NCBI GenBank assembly: GCA_002343685.1
Contig: DDRS01000017.1
Coordinates: 30,606-94,605 of the forward strand
DNA: 64,000 nucleotides
Direction: 5' to 3'
Source: Thiobacillus denitrificans
GTDB taxonomy: Bacteria; Pseudomonadota; Gammaproteobacteria; Burkholderiales; Thiobacillaceae
Shown: in pieces, positions 44,479 to 55,234 of the stretch
How positions within the stretch are numbered: the first letter of the stretch is position 1
Layout: every line of letters starts with the position of its first letter
Notes under the pieces: model-generated
Database searches by the model: none
Told to the model about the DNA's origin: nothing
What the model saw: only the letters and a program-made list of their open reading frames with translations
Position numbers and translations under genes: made by a program

Positions 44479-45324
44479 CTACTCTTTGGGGCGGTGGACG
44501 AAGGAAAGTTCCGGGACAAAGGCGGCACGTGCAGCGCGATCGCTCGGCAAGGGCAACGGGGAGGATTTTTCGATGGCGCGTACCACTGCGTCATCATACG
44601 CAGGATTCCCGCTGGATTTCGTCACCCGCACGCTCAAGACTTCGCCGGTGGGCAGCAGCTTCACCAGGCAACGGACTTCGGGATTACCCTTCAGGTTGTC
44701 GGGCAGCCGGGTATTGCCCCGCACCTTGGCGCTGATCTGGTCGCGATACTGTCCCACGACGCTCGCCACCTCGGCCTGACGCTTGTTGGCTGCCGCCTGC
44801 GCTTCGGTCAGTCGGGCCAGGCGGGCCTCGTTCGCCGCAGCCTCGGCCGCCACGCGCTGTTTCAGGTCCTCTTCTTCCATCTGCCGCAGCAACGCCTGCC
44901 GCTTCTGTTCGGCCTGTTGTTTCTCGCGCAAGGCCTTGGCCGCTTCGGCACGGGCCTTTTCTTCGGCCGCCTGCGTAGCCTGTAGTTTTTTCAGGCGTTC
45001 GGCCTCGGCCTTTTTCTTTTCCAGGGCTATGTCGGGCGTCTTCGGGGGGGGCGGTTCCTTTTTCACCGGTTTGGGGGTGGGGGCCACAGGCGCCGGTTTG
45101 GGCGCTTTCACGGGCGGCGGCGGGCGGGGACTGGCCGGAGGCGGCGGCGTGTCCGGCAGGGTTTCCCACAGATCGACCATGACTGCCTCGGGATGGTGGG
45201 TCTGCCATGACACGCCGAACACCAGCATCAGAACGAACAGCACATGCACTCCCAGCGCCAGCGCAGCCGCAAGGAGGTTGGGAACGGGACGCGTGCCAGG
45301 TGGGGCGTCAGCCGTGAAATTCAT
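44479..45324 (-). CDS. tolA: Tol-Pal energy-transduction protein TolA
   Basis: A 281-residue inner-membrane protein, shorter than the 421 residues of the enterobacterial form. One membrane anchor at residues 18-40 is followed by a Pro-rich stretch (PPPASPRPPPPVKAPKP), a long Ala/Glu/Lys coiled coil (about 95-185) and a TonB-like C-terminal domain (about 195-280: LKGNPEVRCLVKLLPTGEVLSVRV, in part). It spans the periplasm to contact Pal and TolB. The ATGA overlap with tolR couples translation. Confidence 0.93.
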   Translation of the reverse strand: MNFTADAPPGTRPVPNLLAAALALGVHVLFVLMLVFGVSWQTHHPEAVMVDLWETLPDTPPPPASPRPPPPVKAPKPAPVAPTPKPVKKEPPPPKTPDIALEKKKAEAERLKKLQATQAAEEKARAEAAKALREKQQAEQKRQALLRQMEEEDLKQRVAAEAAANEARLARLTEAQAAANKRQAEVASVVGQYRDQISAKVRGNTRLPDNLKGNPEVRCLVKLLPTGEVLSVRVTKSSGNPAYDDAVVRAIEKSSPLPLPSDRAARAAFVPELSFVHRPKE

Positions 45325-45731
45325 GGGGCCGGGCGGGCAAGCAGGCCGATACGCGTGATCTGGGCCTGTTGCAGGAGCGTCATCGTATGCATCACCTCCT
45401 CATAGCGGACTTTCTTGTCCGCCGCGATCACCACCGGCTGGTCCGGCTGGGCGCGATGAAATGCGGCAATTTCATCAGGCAGCGCCGATTTCGCCACCAC
45501 CCGTTCGCCGCCACCAGACGCACGGTCGCGCAGCAGATATTCGCCGGATTCCTTGATGATGATTTCGAGCGGTTTCTGCGGCGTCTGCGAGGTCTTGCCG
45601 ACGCTCGGCAATTCGACCTGGGCCGGGTTGATGAATGGTGCGGTCACCATGAAGATCACCAGCAGCACCAGCATCACGTCGATCATCGGCACGACGTTGA
45701 TCTGGGCGACCTGTTTGCGGGTCCGTGCCAC
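45321..45731 (-). CDS. tolR: Tol-Pal proton-channel subunit TolR
   Basis: A 136-residue ExbD/TolR-family protein with one N-terminal membrane helix. The motif INVVPMIDVMLVLLVIFM contains the proton-carrying Asp (Asp17). The periplasmic domain follows. Three bases separate it from the tolQ stop. Confidence 0.95.
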   Translation of the reverse strand: MARTRKQVAQINVVPMIDVMLVLLVIFMVTAPFINPAQVELPSVGKTSQTPQKPLEIIIKESGEYLLRDRASGGGERVVAKSALPDEIAAFHRAQPDQPVVIAADKKVRYEEVMHTMTLLQQAQITRIGLLARPAP

Positions 45732-45734
45732 AGG

Positions 45735-46433
45735 CTATACCGATTTGGCCGTCACCTGCTGCCGCTGCAGGATATTGGAGAACTCCTCCATGAAGCTTTC
45801 CATGCGGTTGGCCAGGCGGTCGATGTCGTGGGTGTAGCGGTTGTAGCCAACCACCGCGGGAATCGCCGCGAACAGGCCCATGGCGGTGGCGATCAGCGCT
45901 TCGGCGATGCCCGGCGCGACCTGCGCCAGCGTAGCCTGCGCCACGCTCGATAGTCCCATGAAGGCGATCATGATGCCCCACACCGTGCCGAACAGGCCGA
46001 CGTAGGGCGACACTGACCCAACGGTGGCGAGGAAGGCCAGGTGCGATTCGAGGCCGTCGAGTTCGCGCTGGTAGGTCGCGCGCATCGCGCGGCGGGTGCC
46101 GTCGATGATGACGTTGAGCGACAGGCCGGCCTGGTGCCGCAATTTCGAGAATTCGCGAAAGCCGGCTTCGAAGATGCGCTCCATTTCGCCCGCGCCTTCG
46201 CGTTCACCGGCCACCCGCTGATAGATGGCGTTAATGTCGCCGCCGCCCCAGAATTCGCGCTCGAAACGGTCGGTCACGCGCAGGGCTCGCTTGAGGGCGA
46301 ACATCTTGATGAAGATGAACCACCACGACATCAGCGAGGCGCCCAGCAGCAGCGCCATGACGATCTGGACCGGCGTCGAGGCATGGAGGACGAGATGGAA
46401 CAGCGAGAGGTCTTGACCGAGTTCAGGGTTCAC
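45735..46433 (-). CDS. tolQ: Tol-Pal proton-channel subunit TolQ
   Basis: A 232-residue MotA/TolQ/ExbB-family protein with three helices. The first helix is IVMALLLGASLMSWWFIF, and the two C-terminal helices VGSVSPYVGLFGTVWGIM and IAEALIATAMGLFAAIPAVVGYN contain the family Thr/Gly pattern. Its ATG overlaps the ybgC stop by four bases. Confidence 0.96.
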   Translation of the reverse strand: MNPELGQDLSLFHLVLHASTPVQIVMALLLGASLMSWWFIFIKMFALKRALRVTDRFEREFWGGGDINAIYQRVAGEREGAGEMERIFEAGFREFSKLRHQAGLSLNVIIDGTRRAMRATYQRELDGLESHLAFLATVGSVSPYVGLFGTVWGIMIAFMGLSSVAQATLAQVAPGIAEALIATAMGLFAAIPAVVGYNRYTHDIDRLANRMESFMEEFSNILQRQQVTAKSV

Positions 46434-46831
46434 GTTGCGGGGGCCAATGCTTGAAGAATGGGCTCAGGTATTTTAACGGGTTTGAAACGTATCGCATCGA
46501 CGCATGCGAGCGTCACGACGGCCTCTGCCAGACGGTCGGAGCCGCGCATAAGTTCCTGGCGCACGCTGAGGCTGGCACGCCCGGCCTCGTGCAACGCGAC
46601 CGATACCTCGAGCTGCTCGTTGAAGCGCGCCGGCGATAGGTAATCGATCTCTACCCGCCGCACCACGAACACGATGCCGGGCTCGTCGCGCAGGACATCC
46701 TGCTCGAAGCCGAATGCACGCAGCCATTCGCTGCGTGCGCGTTCCATGAATTTGAGATAGTTCGCGTAATACACGACGCCGCCTGCGTCGGTGTCTTCCC
46801 AATACACCCGGACCGGCCAGACAAACGCCAT
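46430..46831 (-). CDS. ybgC: Acyl-CoA thioesterase YbgC of the Tol-Pal cluster
   Basis: A 133-residue hot-dog fold thioesterase. The active-site region is YWEDTDAGGVVYYANYLKFMERARSEWLR (shown for the catalytic Asp and Tyr/Asn pattern). It acts on short-chain or coenzyme A-bound acyl groups and may link lipid metabolism to the Tol system. Its start overlaps the ruvB stop by one base, making ruvB-ybgC-tol a continuous unit. Confidence 0.94.
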   Translation of the reverse strand: MAFVWPVRVYWEDTDAGGVVYYANYLKFMERARSEWLRAFGFEQDVLRDEPGIVFVVRRVEIDYLSPARFNEQLEVSVALHEAGRASLSVRQELMRGSDRLAEAVVTLACVDAIRFKPVKIPEPILQALAPAT

Positions 46832-47859
46832 CAGAACAGATCCGCGCTCGGTTCGGTGGGCGCAGCAAACCCAAGATGGCGATACGCCAGCGGGGTGGCA
46901 ATACGGCCGCGCGGGGTACGCTGCAAATAGCCCTGCTGGATCAGAAAGGGTTCGAGCACGTCCTCGATGGTGTCGCGTTCCTCGCCGATGGCAGCGGCAA
47001 GGTTGTCCAGCCCGACCGGGCCGCCCATGAATTTCTCGACCACGGCCGACAGCAGTTTCCTGTCCATCACGTCGAGTCCGGCGCGATCGACATCCAGCAT
47101 GACCAGCGCCGCATCGGCTACAGCCCCCGTGGCCTGCCCTTCCGCCTTGACGTCGGCATAATCGCGCACCCGCCGCAGCAGGCGGTTGGCGATGCGCGGG
47201 GTGCCGCGCGAACGGCGGGCGATTTCCAGTGCGCCGGCCTCGTCCAGATTCATCTGCAGCAGGCCTGCCGAGCGATGGACGATGAAACCCAGCTCTTCCG
47301 CCGAATAGAATTCCAGCCGCGCGACGATGCCGAAACGGTCGCGCAGCGGGTTGGTCAACATGCCGGCCCGGGTGGTGGCGCCGACCAGGGTGAACGGCGG
47401 CAGATCGAGCTTGACCGAACGCGCCGCCGGCCCTTCACCGATCATGATGTCGATCTGGAAATCCTCCAGCGCCGGATACAGCACTTCCTCGACCACCGGC
47501 GAAAGACGGTGGATTTCATCGATGAAGAGCACGTCGTGCGGCTCCAGATTGGTCAGCAGAGCCGCCAGGTCGCCTGCGCGCTCGAGTACCGGGCCCGAGG
47601 TCTGGCGCAGGTTGACGCCCATCTCGCGCGCAATGATGTGCGCCAGCGTGGTCTTGCCCAGCCCCGGCGGGCCGAACAACAGCACATGGTCGAGCGCCTC
47701 GCTGCGCTTCCGCGCGGCATGGATGAAGATTTCAAGCTGCTCGCGCGCCTTCGTCTGGCCCACGTATTCGGCCAGCGTGCGCGGCCGTAGCGCGCGTTCG
47801 ATTTGCTCTTCCTGCGGGCTGACGGCGGCGGGTGCGATGAGACGGTCGGTTTCGATCAT
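46831..47859 (-). CDS. ruvB: Holliday-junction branch-migration ATPase RuvB
   Basis: A 342-residue AAA+ motor. Walker A is [15 protein letters not shown] near residue 62, Walker [12 protein letters not shown], sensor I VGATTRAG, and the C-terminal winged helix ends [15 protein letters not shown]. Together with RuvA it moves Holliday junctions. A GGDEF protein gene is inserted between it and ruvA. Confidence 0.97.
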   Translation of the reverse strand: MIETDRLIAPAAVSPQEEQIERALRPRTLAEYVGQTKAREQLEIFIHAARKRSEALDHVLLFGPPGLGKTTLAHIIAREMGVNLRQTSGPVLERAGDLAALLTNLEPHDVLFIDEIHRLSPVVEEVLYPALEDFQIDIMIGEGPAARSVKLDLPPFTLVGATTRAGMLTNPLRDRFGIVARLEFYSAEELGFIVHRSAGLLQMNLDEAGALEIARRSRGTPRIANRLLRRVRDYADVKAEGQATGAVADAALVMLDVDRAGLDVMDRKLLSAVVEKFMGGPVGLDNLAAAIGEERDTIEDVLEPFLIQQGYLQRTPRGRIATPLAYRHLGFAAPTEPSADLF

Positions 47860-47895
47860 GGAGCCGGAGGCGGCGTGACGGGATACAGCCGGATT

Positions 47896-49401
47896 CTACT
47901 CCGTGACGTCTTCCCCCGGCGCAGTGTCCTGCGCCAATTGGCCCCGCCCGCGCGCTTTCGCGCGATAAAGCGCACGGTCGGCGCGCGCAAGCGCGGCGTT
48001 AAGCGTGTCGCTGGCGGCACTGCCCAGCCAGGTCTGCCCCGCGCTGAGACCTGTATCCAGCTCGAGGCCGAAGGCATTCAGCTCGCTACTGAAATGATCG
48101 CTCAGGCGCTGATACCACGCGTTCACACCGGCGGCGTCGAGCCCCGACAGAAGTACCGCAAACTCGTCGCCAGCCAGACGTGCGGCCAGATCGGCGCGGC
48201 GGGTCAACGCTTTCAGCGACTGTGCCAGGGCAAGCAGGACCTGGTCGCCCACCCCATGCCCATAGCGATCGTTGACCCCTTTGAAATGATCGATGTCGAG
48301 CATGACCAGGGCGACGGCGTGCTGCCGCTCCGCGAGCCCCTGTGCCAGGGGGAAACGGGTCTCGAATGCGCGCCGGTTGGGCAGTCCCGTGAGCGGATCG
48401 GTCAGGCTCAGATGTTCCAGCCGCGCCCGCTGTTCCTGCAAGTTCAGGGCGATCATGTTGATGTCGGCCGCCACGGCTTCGAACTCGACGTAGTGCGGCA
48501 CGATCGTGGGGACCGGCTCGTCATGTGCCAGGGCCGTCAGGGCGTCGACCGTGGACACGATGTCACGCAGCATGGTGTGGCGCAGCCGGATCATGGCGAC
48601 GATCAGCACGCCCAACACGGCGCCCAGGGTCAGCAAGCCCGCCACCACCTGCCGCCAGCCACTGCGCGTCAGCCATTGCACCGGGGTCTGCACGATCAGC
48701 GTCCAGTCCGTGTCTGCCACAGGCAGACGGATTTCACGCACATGCCCGCTGATTTCGCCATGGCTGACGATCGTTTTCTCGCGTGCATCGACGAGCGCGG
48801 CGGCATGGCCCGGCTGGATCGAATCATCGAGCACGCGCTGGAATTGTGTCAGGCGCACGCTCAAGAACACGCCGCCCAGCAGATCGCCCCGGGCGTCGCG
48901 CACAGGCGCGAGCAGGTCGACATGCTCAGCGCCGGCGATCTCGCGATGGACCCGCGGGCGGCCATCCGTCAACGCGTCCGCGCGCCTCATGTCCTGACGG
49001 CACGCAGGGCCGATGCGCAAGGACCCCGCGTCGCCCAGTACATTGCCGTGTGAATCGACCAATGCCACGCCCAATATCTCGGGCAGCAGCAACTGACGCG
49101 AACGTGCCCACTGTTGCTTCGGCTCGATCGTGCCGTTGCGCATCAGGTCGACCAGGACAGGGTCGCGCGCCGAGTTGTCGAGCAGCTTACGGTAGTACTC
49201 CAGTTGCCGCATTACGCCGGTTCGCGTCTGTTCGGCCTCATGCTGGATGAAGCGCTGCTGGTCTTCCCGGCTGGATTCCAGGCTGAACCACAGGCTGAGG
49301 CCAATCCCCGCGCCAAACATGCCCACCACGCTCAGCAGCAGCCATACCAGCTGGTGTTGCAGCGATGCCGACGGCCGATGTCGTGGAGCGGGCTGCGTCA
49401 T
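47896..49401 (-). CDS. Membrane diguanylate cyclase (AGDEF variant) with periplasmic sensor
   Basis: A 501-residue protein. An N-terminal helix (residues 17-40) and a second one (about 255-275) frame a periplasmic sensing domain of roughly 215 residues of double-Cache type (LGVALVDSHGNVLGD, LLAPVRDARGDLLGGVFLSV). A short linker leads to a GGDEF domain (about 335-495): LTDPLTGLPNRRAFE, MLDIDHFKGVNDRYGH and the signature loop as AGDEF. The A at position one is known in some active cyclases. It would make cyclic di-GMP. Its place between ruvA and ruvB is unusual. Confidence 0.9.
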   Translation of the reverse strand: MTQPAPRHRPSASLQHQLVWLLLSVVGMFGAGIGLSLWFSLESSREDQQRFIQHEAEQTRTGVMRQLEYYRKLLDNSARDPVLVDLMRNGTIEPKQQWARSRQLLLPEILGVALVDSHGNVLGDAGSLRIGPACRQDMRRADALTDGRPRVHREIAGAEHVDLLAPVRDARGDLLGGVFLSVRLTQFQRVLDDSIQPGHAAALVDAREKTIVSHGEISGHVREIRLPVADTDWTLIVQTPVQWLTRSGWRQVVAGLLTLGAVLGVLIVAMIRLRHTMLRDIVSTVDALTALAHDEPVPTIVPHYVEFEAVAADINMIALNLQEQRARLEHLSLTDPLTGLPNRRAFETRFPLAQGLAERQHAVALVMLDIDHFKGVNDRYGHGVGDQVLLALAQSLKALTRRADLAARLAGDEFAVLLSGLDAAGVNAWYQRLSDHFSSELNAFGLELDTGLSAGQTWLGSAASDTLNAALARADRALYRAKARGRGQLAQDTAPGEDVTE

Positions 49402-49409
49402 GATGGAAT

Positions 49410-49985
49410 TCAGGTCTTGGACAATGCCCGCAGCGCCTGTCGGATCGCCTCGCCCACCGGCAGGTCGGGCGGCAACTGGCGTACGGCCTCGGTGGTTTCG
49501 CGTTCGTTGTAGCCCAGTGCCAGCAGAGCCTGGCGCACATCATCCGATACGCCGGGCGTTTCCGGGCTGGCGATCGCGCCCGCGAATACCGGCTTGCCCT
49601 TGAGTTCGAGCAGCAGACGCTCGGCGGTTTTCTTGCCGATGCCCGGGACTTTGACGATGCGGCCGATTTCCTGCGCCGCGATCGCCACCGACAGGTCGTT
49701 GACCGACAAGCCCGACAACACCGACAGCGCCGTCTTGGCGCCGATCCCCGAGACCTTCAACAGTTCGCGAAACGCCGCGCGCTCGACTTCGCTGCCGAAG
49801 CCATACAGCAGGTGCGCGTCCTCGCGGATGGCCAGATGGGTGAGCAGGCTGATCTTCTCGCCGATCGCCGGCAGGTTGTAGAACGTGCTCATCGGCACGT
49901 CGATTTCGTAGCCGACGCCGTTGACATCCACCAACACCTGCGGCGGCTGTTTGGCGGCGAGGGTGCCGGTAATTCTGCCTATCAT
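49410..49985 (-). CDS. ruvA: Holliday-junction binding protein RuvA
   Basis: A 191-residue protein. Domain I is [31 protein letters not shown] (shown in part), followed by helix-hairpin-helix motifs [20 protein letters not shown] and [20 protein letters not shown], and a C-terminal domain that contacts RuvB. The start is fixed by the invariant MIGRI. It lies 13 bases after ruvC. Confidence 0.97.
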   Translation of the reverse strand: MIGRITGTLAAKQPPQVLVDVNGVGYEIDVPMSTFYNLPAIGEKISLLTHLAIREDAHLLYGFGSEVERAAFRELLKVSGIGAKTALSVLSGLSVNDLSVAIAAQEIGRIVKVPGIGKKTAERLLLELKGKPVFAGAIASPETPGVSDDVRQALLALGYNERETTEAVRQLPPDLPVGEAIRQALRALSKT

Positions 49986-49998
49986 GTGGAGTCCTTGC

Positions 49999-50514
49999 TC
50001 ATACCAGTCGCCCGCCCTTGACGCGGTAGCCTGCGGTGGAGTGTGTGCCCAATCGACTGCCGTGCGCATGGGTGATGGCACAGGCCAGTGCGTCGGCCGC
50101 GTCGGCCGTGGGCGCGACAGGCAGGCTCAGCAGGCGTTTCACCATCTCCTGCACCTGCTCCTTGGCGGCCTTGCCGTGGCCGACCACCGCCTGCTTGATC
50201 TGCAATGCAGTGTATTCCGCCACGCTCAGATCGCGCGATACGGCCGCGCAGATGGCGGTACCGCGCGCCTGCCCGAGCAGCAGCGTGGATTGCGGGTTGA
50301 CGTTGACGAAGACGATTTCCACCGCGCAGGTATCGGGCTGGTAGGTGCCGATCACCTCATTCAAGCCGGCAAACAGCACGCCCAGCCGCTGCGGCAGGCT
50401 ACCCTCGCCGCTCTTGATGACGCCGCTGGCGACGTAGGCCAGCTTCTGGCCGGTCTGCTCGATCACGCCGAAGCCGGTGAGGCGCAGCCCGGGATCAATG
50501 CCAAGAATGCGCAA
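49999..50514 (-). CDS. ruvC: Holliday-junction resolvase RuvC
   Basis: A 171-residue endonuclease. The acidic active site is formed by Asp in [15 protein letters not shown], Glu in [24 protein letters not shown] (in part) and Asp in [14 protein letters not shown]. It cuts Holliday junctions symmetrically. Only eight bases separate it from yebC. Confidence 0.97.
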   Translation of the reverse strand: MRILGIDPGLRLTGFGVIEQTGQKLAYVASGVIKSGEGSLPQRLGVLFAGLNEVIGTYQPDTCAVEIVFVNVNPQSTLLLGQARGTAICAAVSRDLSVAEYTALQIKQAVVGHGKAAKEQVQEMVKRLLSLPVAPTADAADALACAITHAHGSRLGTHSTAGYRVKGGRLV

Positions 50515-50522
50515 TGGGGGGA

Positions 50523-51254
50523 TTACTCCGGCAAGACCGCGTTGGTGTAGACCTCCTGCACGTCGTCGAGGCTTTCGAGCGCGTCCAGGATCTTCTGCAT
50601 TTTCACCGCGTCGTCGCCCGCAAGTTCAGTCTCGGCTTCGGGGCGCATGGTGATTTCCGCGACTGCCGGCTTGAAGCCGGCCTTCTCCAGGGCGTCCTTC
50701 ACCGCTTCGAAAGCCTTGGGATCGGGCGAAGTCAACACTTCGATCGAACCATCCTCGTTGGGAATGATGTCGTCGGCACCAGCGTCGAGCGCGGCTTCCA
50801 TCACGGCCTCTTCGCTCGCGCCCGGCTCCAGGATGATCTGGCCGCAATGCTTGAACTGGAACGCCACGCAGCCGTCGGTACCCATGTTGCCGCCGTGCTT
50901 GGTGAAGGCGTGGCGCACGTCGGCGACGGTGCGCGTCTTGTTGTCGGTCAGGCAGTCGACCATCACCGCGACGCCGCCGATGCCGTAGCCTTCGTAGCGA
51001 ACTTCCTCGTAGTTCACGCCCTCGAGCTGGCCGGTGCCGCGCTTGATCGCGTTCTCGATGTTGTCCTTCGGCATCGACTCGGCCTTGCCCTTGTCGATCG
51101 CCAACCGCAGCCGCGGGTTCATCGCGGGGTCGCCGCCGCCCATTTTGGCGGCCACGGTGATTTCCTTGATAAGCTTGGTGAAGATCTTGCCGCGCTTGGC
51201 ATCCTGGCGTCCCTTGCGGTGCTGGATGTTGGCCCATTTCGAATGTCCTGCCAT
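50523..51254 (-). CDS. yebC: YebC/PmpR-family transcriptional regulator
   Basis: A 243-residue protein of the three-domain YebC fold. It starts [21 protein letters not shown], the invariant N-terminus, which sets the ATG, and includes the central [11 protein letters not shown] and the end [12 protein letters not shown]. It acts as a regulator or translation factor in different bacteria. It heads the ruvC-ruvA-(GGDEF)-ruvB-ybgC-tol run. The open frame continues upstream across the ROK gene only as a shadow. Confidence 0.95.
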   Translation of the reverse strand: MAGHSKWANIQHRKGRQDAKRGKIFTKLIKEITVAAKMGGGDPAMNPRLRLAIDKGKAESMPKDNIENAIKRGTGQLEGVNYEEVRYEGYGIGGVAVMVDCLTDNKTRTVADVRHAFTKHGGNMGTDGCVAFQFKHCGQIILEPGASEEAVMEAALDAGADDIIPNEDGSIEVLTSPDPKAFEAVKDALEKAGFKPAVAEITMRPEAETELAGDDAVKMQKILDALESLDDVQEVYTNAVLPE

Positions 51255-51275
51255 GTCGATTCCAACGCAAAAATA

Positions 51276-52286
51276 ATGCGCGATTTTAGCACCCCGGCCC
51301 CATCCCTCCGCCTCGGCGTCGACCTCGGCGGCACCAAAATCGAGCTCATCGCGCTCGACGCCGGCGGCCGCGAAGTCCTGCGCCGTCGCGTACCCACCCC
51401 GCAGAACGACTACCTGGCCACCGTGGCGGCCGTCGCCGCACTGGTCCATCAGGCCGAAAGCGAACTGGGCCGACAGGGCAGCATCGGCATCGGCACCCCC
51501 GGCGCCATCTCGCCCGCGAGCGGGTTGATGAAAAACTGCAACTCGACCTGCCTCAACGGCAAGCCCTTGCAGCAGGACCTCGAACAGGCCCTGAACCGCG
51601 AGGTCCGGCTCGCCAACGACGCCAACTGCTTTGCGCTGTCGGAGGCCATCGACGGCGCCGCAGCTGGCGCCGCCAGTGTATTCGGCGTGATCCTCGGCAC
51701 CGGCGTCGGCGGCGGCGTGGTGGTGCGCGGCCATGCGCTTGGCGGCGCCAATGCGATCGCCGGCGAATGGGGACACTCGCCGCTGCCCTACTTCCAGTTC
51801 GCCCACACCCAGGCCGACCGCGCCGGCACCGGCCAGCATCCGGCGACCGGCGAGGCGCTGCTGCATCCGTGGCCGAGTCCGCGCGAACTCGACGCCGCGC
51901 AGGCCTGCTATTGCGGCAAGAAAGGCTGCATCGAAACCTGGCTCTCCGGCCCGGCGCTCGCCGCCGACCATGTGCGCTACGGCGGCGAAGACCTGCCCGC
52001 GCACGAGATCGTGCAGTTGGCCAACGCGGGCTACGGTCCCTGCAGCGCCACGCTCGCGCGCTACGAGGAACGGCTGGCTCGCGCGCTGGCCGGCGTGATC
52101 AACCTGCTCGACCCGGACGTCATCGTGCTCGGCGGCGGGCTGTCCAACATCGCTCGGGTGTATGACACTGTGCCGCGGCTATGGCCGCGCTACGTGTTCT
52201 CCGACCGCGTCGGCACCCGGCTGGTGCCGCCGAAATACGGTGATTCCAGCGGGGTGCGCGGCGCGGCATGGTTGTGGGATGACTAG
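51276..52286 (+). CDS. ROK-family sugar kinase (fructokinase/N-acetylglucosamine kinase type)
   Basis: A 336-residue kinase. The ATP site [16 protein letters not shown] is at the N-terminus; [11 protein letters not shown], the catalytic Asp in that motif, [12 protein letters not shown], and the zinc motif [18 protein letters not shown] follow. Substrate is a hexose, likely fructose or an amino sugar; sequence does not decide. It starts 21 bases from the yebC start (divergent), and the stop overlaps the NDH-2 gene by four bases on the opposite strand. Confidence 0.92.
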   Translation: MRDFSTPAPSLRLGVDLGGTKIELIALDAGGREVLRRRVPTPQNDYLATVAAVAALVHQAESELGRQGSIGIGTPGAISPASGLMKNCNSTCLNGKPLQQDLEQALNREVRLANDANCFALSEAIDGAAAGAASVFGVILGTGVGGGVVVRGHALGGANAIAGEWGHSPLPYFQFAHTQADRAGTGQHPATGEALLHPWPSPRELDAAQACYCGKKGCIETWLSGPALAADHVRYGGEDLPAHEIVQLANAGYGPCSATLARYEERLARALAGVINLLDPDVIVLGGGLSNIARVYDTVPRLWPRYVFSDRVGTRLVPPKYGDSSGVRGAAWLWDD

Positions 52287-53605
52287 TGCAGCTTGATGCG
52301 CGCCCGCGTCGGCGTGCTGATGAAGTGGGCGTAGGTCGTGAGCGAGGTCTTGAACCAGCCATGCAGCGCAATCTGGTGCATCTTGTGCAGCGACCAGTAG
52401 ACGAAGCGCGCCATCACGCCTTCGATCATGATGCTGCCGCCGGACAGTCCGCCCATCAGGTTGCCGACCGTGGAGAAACGGCCCAGCGCGACCAGCGAGC
52501 CATAGTCGCGATAGACATACTCAGGCAGCGACTTGCCGCGAAAGCGCCGGCAGATCGATTTCACCAGCATCGAGGCCTGCTGGTGCGCAGCCTGCGCGCG
52601 CGGCGGGACGAAGCCCTTGCCGTCGGGCAGTGCGCACGCCGCACAGTCGCCGAAGGCGAAGATGTTGTCATCGCGGGTGGTCTGTAGCGTGGGTCGCACG
52701 ATCAGCTGATTGCTGCGGTTGGTTTCCAGGCCGTCGATGTCCTTCAGGAAATCCGGTGCCTTGATGCCGGCCGACCACACCATCATGCTGGCCGGGATGA
52801 ACTTGCCGTCGGCGGTCAGCATACCGTCGTCACGCACTTCGACCACCCGCTCCCGGGTGTGCACCTCGACCCCCAGCTCGGCCAGGCGATCGGCCGCTGC
52901 GGCCGACAGGCGGGGCGGCAGCCCCGGCAGGATACGGTCGGACGCCTCGACGATCAGCAGTTTCAGGCTCTTGTCCGGCTCGATGTGATCCATGCCGTAG
53001 GACGACAACTCGCGCGTGGTGTCGTGCAGTTCGGCTGCGAGTTCGACCCCGGTGGCGCCGGCACCGACGATACCGACAGTCAGCTGGCCGGGGGCAACGG
53101 CTTCGGTCTGGGTATTGGCGCGCAGGCAGGCGTTGATGTGGCGGCGGTGGAATTCGCGCGCCTGCTCGGGCGTGTCGAGCATGATGCAGTGTTCCTTCAC
53201 GCCGGGCACGCCGAAGTCGTTGCCGACCGAGCCGACCGCAATGATCAGCGTGTCATAGCGGAAACTGCGGCGCGGGATGATCTCGACCCCGTTCTCGTCA
53301 AGCGTGGGCGCGACGCGGACTTCCTGGCGCGTACGGTCGAGTCCATCCATGCGACCGAGACGGAACGTGAAATGGTGCCAGTGACCCTGCGCCAGATATT
53401 CCAGCCGCTCGGCATACGAATCGAGACTACCCGCCGCGACTTCGTACAGCAACGGCTTCCACAGATGCGAAGGCGAGGCGTCGATCAGCGTGATATTCGC
53501 GCGCTTCTTGTTTCCCAGCTTGTCGCCCAGGCGCGTCGCCAGTTCCAGTCCTCCTGCTCCGCCGCCCACGATGACGATTTCATGCACCTGCTGTTCCATT
53601 GCCAC
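52283..53605 (-). CDS. Type II NADH:quinone oxidoreductase (NDH-2)
   Basis: A 440-residue FAD/NAD protein. FAD motif IVIVGGGAGGLELATRLGD at the N-terminus, NAD motif LTVGIVGAGATGVELAAELHD near residue 175, and FAFGDCAAC in the C-terminal FAD site are visible. The end carries amphipathic sequence (YWSLHKMHQIALHGWFKT) that fits membrane attachment. It passes electrons from NADH to quinone without pumping protons. The start is a GTG seven bases after AGGAGG; an ATG two codons on is an alternative. Confidence 0.93.
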   Translation of the reverse strand: MAMEQQVHEIVIVGGGAGGLELATRLGDKLGNKKRANITLIDASPSHLWKPLLYEVAAGSLDSYAERLEYLAQGHWHHFTFRLGRMDGLDRTRQEVRVAPTLDENGVEIIPRRSFRYDTLIIAVGSVGNDFGVPGVKEHCIMLDTPEQAREFHRRHINACLRANTQTEAVAPGQLTVGIVGAGATGVELAAELHDTTRELSSYGMDHIEPDKSLKLLIVEASDRILPGLPPRLSAAAADRLAELGVEVHTRERVVEVRDDGMLTADGKFIPASMMVWSAGIKAPDFLKDIDGLETNRSNQLIVRPTLQTTRDDNIFAFGDCAACALPDGKGFVPPRAQAAHQQASMLVKSICRRFRGKSLPEYVYRDYGSLVALGRFSTVGNLMGGLSGGSIMIEGVMARFVYWSLHKMHQIALHGWFKTSLTTYAHFISTPTRARIKLH

Positions 53606-53733
53606 AAATTTTCCTCCTGTTTTCGTAATAGCGAGATGATACCCGGAGTATTAGCATTTGCTTCTATTCTTTGCCAGGTACGCGTTGCCGCCGAACTCGA
53701 TAGAATCCGCATATCGACAACCCAGGATGCACC

Positions 53734-55224
53734 ATGACCGAACCGCTGCTCGTCGCCCGCAACGCCACCGCCGACCTCGTCCTGCTGCCGCAGATGGCCA
53801 ACCGTCACGGCCTCATCACCGGCGCCACCGGGACCGGCAAGACCGTCACGCTGCAGACGCTGGCCGAGCATTTCTCCAGCATAGGCGTGCCATGCTTCAT
53901 GTCCGACGTGAAAGGCGACCTGTCCGGCGTGTCACAGGCTGGCGGCGGCAACGCCAAGGTGGCCGAGCGGGTCGAATCGCTCAAGCTCGAAGGCTTCGCC
54001 TACCAGGCCTATCCCGTCACCCTGTGGGACCCCTTCGGCACCAGCGGGCATCCGGTGCGCGCCACCGTATCGGACATGGGCCCGCTGCTGCTGGGGCGCA
54101 TGCTGGACCTCAACGAGACCCAGAATGGCGTGCTCAACCTGGTGTTCAAGGTCGCCGACGACAACGGCCTGCTGCTGCTCGACCTCAAGGACCTGCGCGC
54201 GATGCTCGCCTTCGTCGGCGAGAACGCCAAGCAATTCACCACCGAATACGGCAATGTCTCCTCCGCCTCGATCGGCGCCATCCAGCGCGGATTGCTGACG
54301 CTGGAATCGCAGGGCGGCGAACAGATTTTCGGCGAGCCGATGCTCAACATCGCCGACCTGATCCAGACTGACCGCGGGCGCGGCGTCATCAACATCCTGT
54401 CGGCCGACAAGCTGATGCAGTCGCCCAAGCTCTACGCCACGCTGCTGTTGTGGCTGCTGTCCGAACTGTTCGAACACCTGCCCGAGGCCGGCGACCTCGA
54501 CAAGCCGAAGCTGGTGTTCTTCTTCGACGAAGCCCACCTGTTGTTCAACGACGCGCCCGAGGCGCTGGTGGAAAAAATCGAGCAGGTGGTGCGACTGATC
54601 CGCTCCAAGGGCGTCGGCGTGTACTTCGTCACCCAGAACCCGGCTGACGTGCCCGACAAGGTGCTGTCGCAACTCGGCAACCGCGTGCAGCATGCGCTAC
54701 GCGCCTTCTCGCCGCGCGACCAGAAGGCCGTGAAGGCTGCCGCCGAGACCATGCGCGACAATCCGGCGCTGGACGAAGCCGCCGCCATCACCGAGCTTGG
54801 CGTAGGCGAGGCGCTGGTGTCGCTGCTCGACGCCAAGGGTCGCCCCGGCGTGGTCGAACGCGCTTTCATCGTCCCGCCGCAAGGCCAGATCGGCCCCATC
54901 ACCGACGCCCAACGCGCACAGCTGATCCAGTCCTCGCTGGTCGCCGGCGTCTACGACAAGACCGTCGACCGCGAATCCGCCTACGAAACGCTGAAGGCGC
55001 GCGCGGAACAGTCGGCCCAGGCGGCCGCGCAGGCCAAGACCGCAGCGCAACCCGCAACGGGAGGTGGTCTCGGCGGGGTACTGGGTGAGATCCTGACCGG
55101 GAACGGTCGCCGCCAAGGTGCGGCCGAAGCGCTCGCCAAATCGGCCGCACGCGCCATCGGCAGCCAGGTCGGCCGCAGCCTCATACGCGGCGTGCTCGGC
55201 AGCCTGTTCGGCAGCAAGCGCTGA
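53734..55224 (+). CDS. HerA-like ATPase (DUF853/YjgR family)
   Basis: A 496-residue P-loop ATPase. Walker A is [20 protein letters not shown] near residue 30, Walker [18 protein letters not shown] near 262, and ATPase-like [30 protein letters not shown] follows (in part). It resembles HerA/FtsK-type hexameric translocases, but family members of this type are cytosolic proteins with no known role. The C-terminus is Gly/Ala-rich ([17 protein letters not shown]). It stands alone before trpC. Confidence 0.9.
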   Translation: MTEPLLVARNATADLVLLPQMANRHGLITGATGTGKTVTLQTLAEHFSSIGVPCFMSDVKGDLSGVSQAGGGNAKVAERVESLKLEGFAYQAYPVTLWDPFGTSGHPVRATVSDMGPLLLGRMLDLNETQNGVLNLVFKVADDNGLLLLDLKDLRAMLAFVGENAKQFTTEYGNVSSASIGAIQRGLLTLESQGGEQIFGEPMLNIADLIQTDRGRGVINILSADKLMQSPKLYATLLLWLLSELFEHLPEAGDLDKPKLVFFFDEAHLLFNDAPEALVEKIEQVVRLIRSKGVGVYFVTQNPADVPDKVLSQLGNRVQHALRAFSPRDQKAVKAAAETMRDNPALDEAAAITELGVGEALVSLLDAKGRPGVVERAFIVPPQGQIGPITDAQRAQLIQSSLVAGVYDKTVDRESAYETLKARAEQSAQAAAQAKTAAQPATGGGLGGVLGEILTGNGRRQGAAEALAKSAARAIGSQVGRSLIRGVLGSLFGSKR

Positions 55225-55234
55225 CCGGCTTTAA

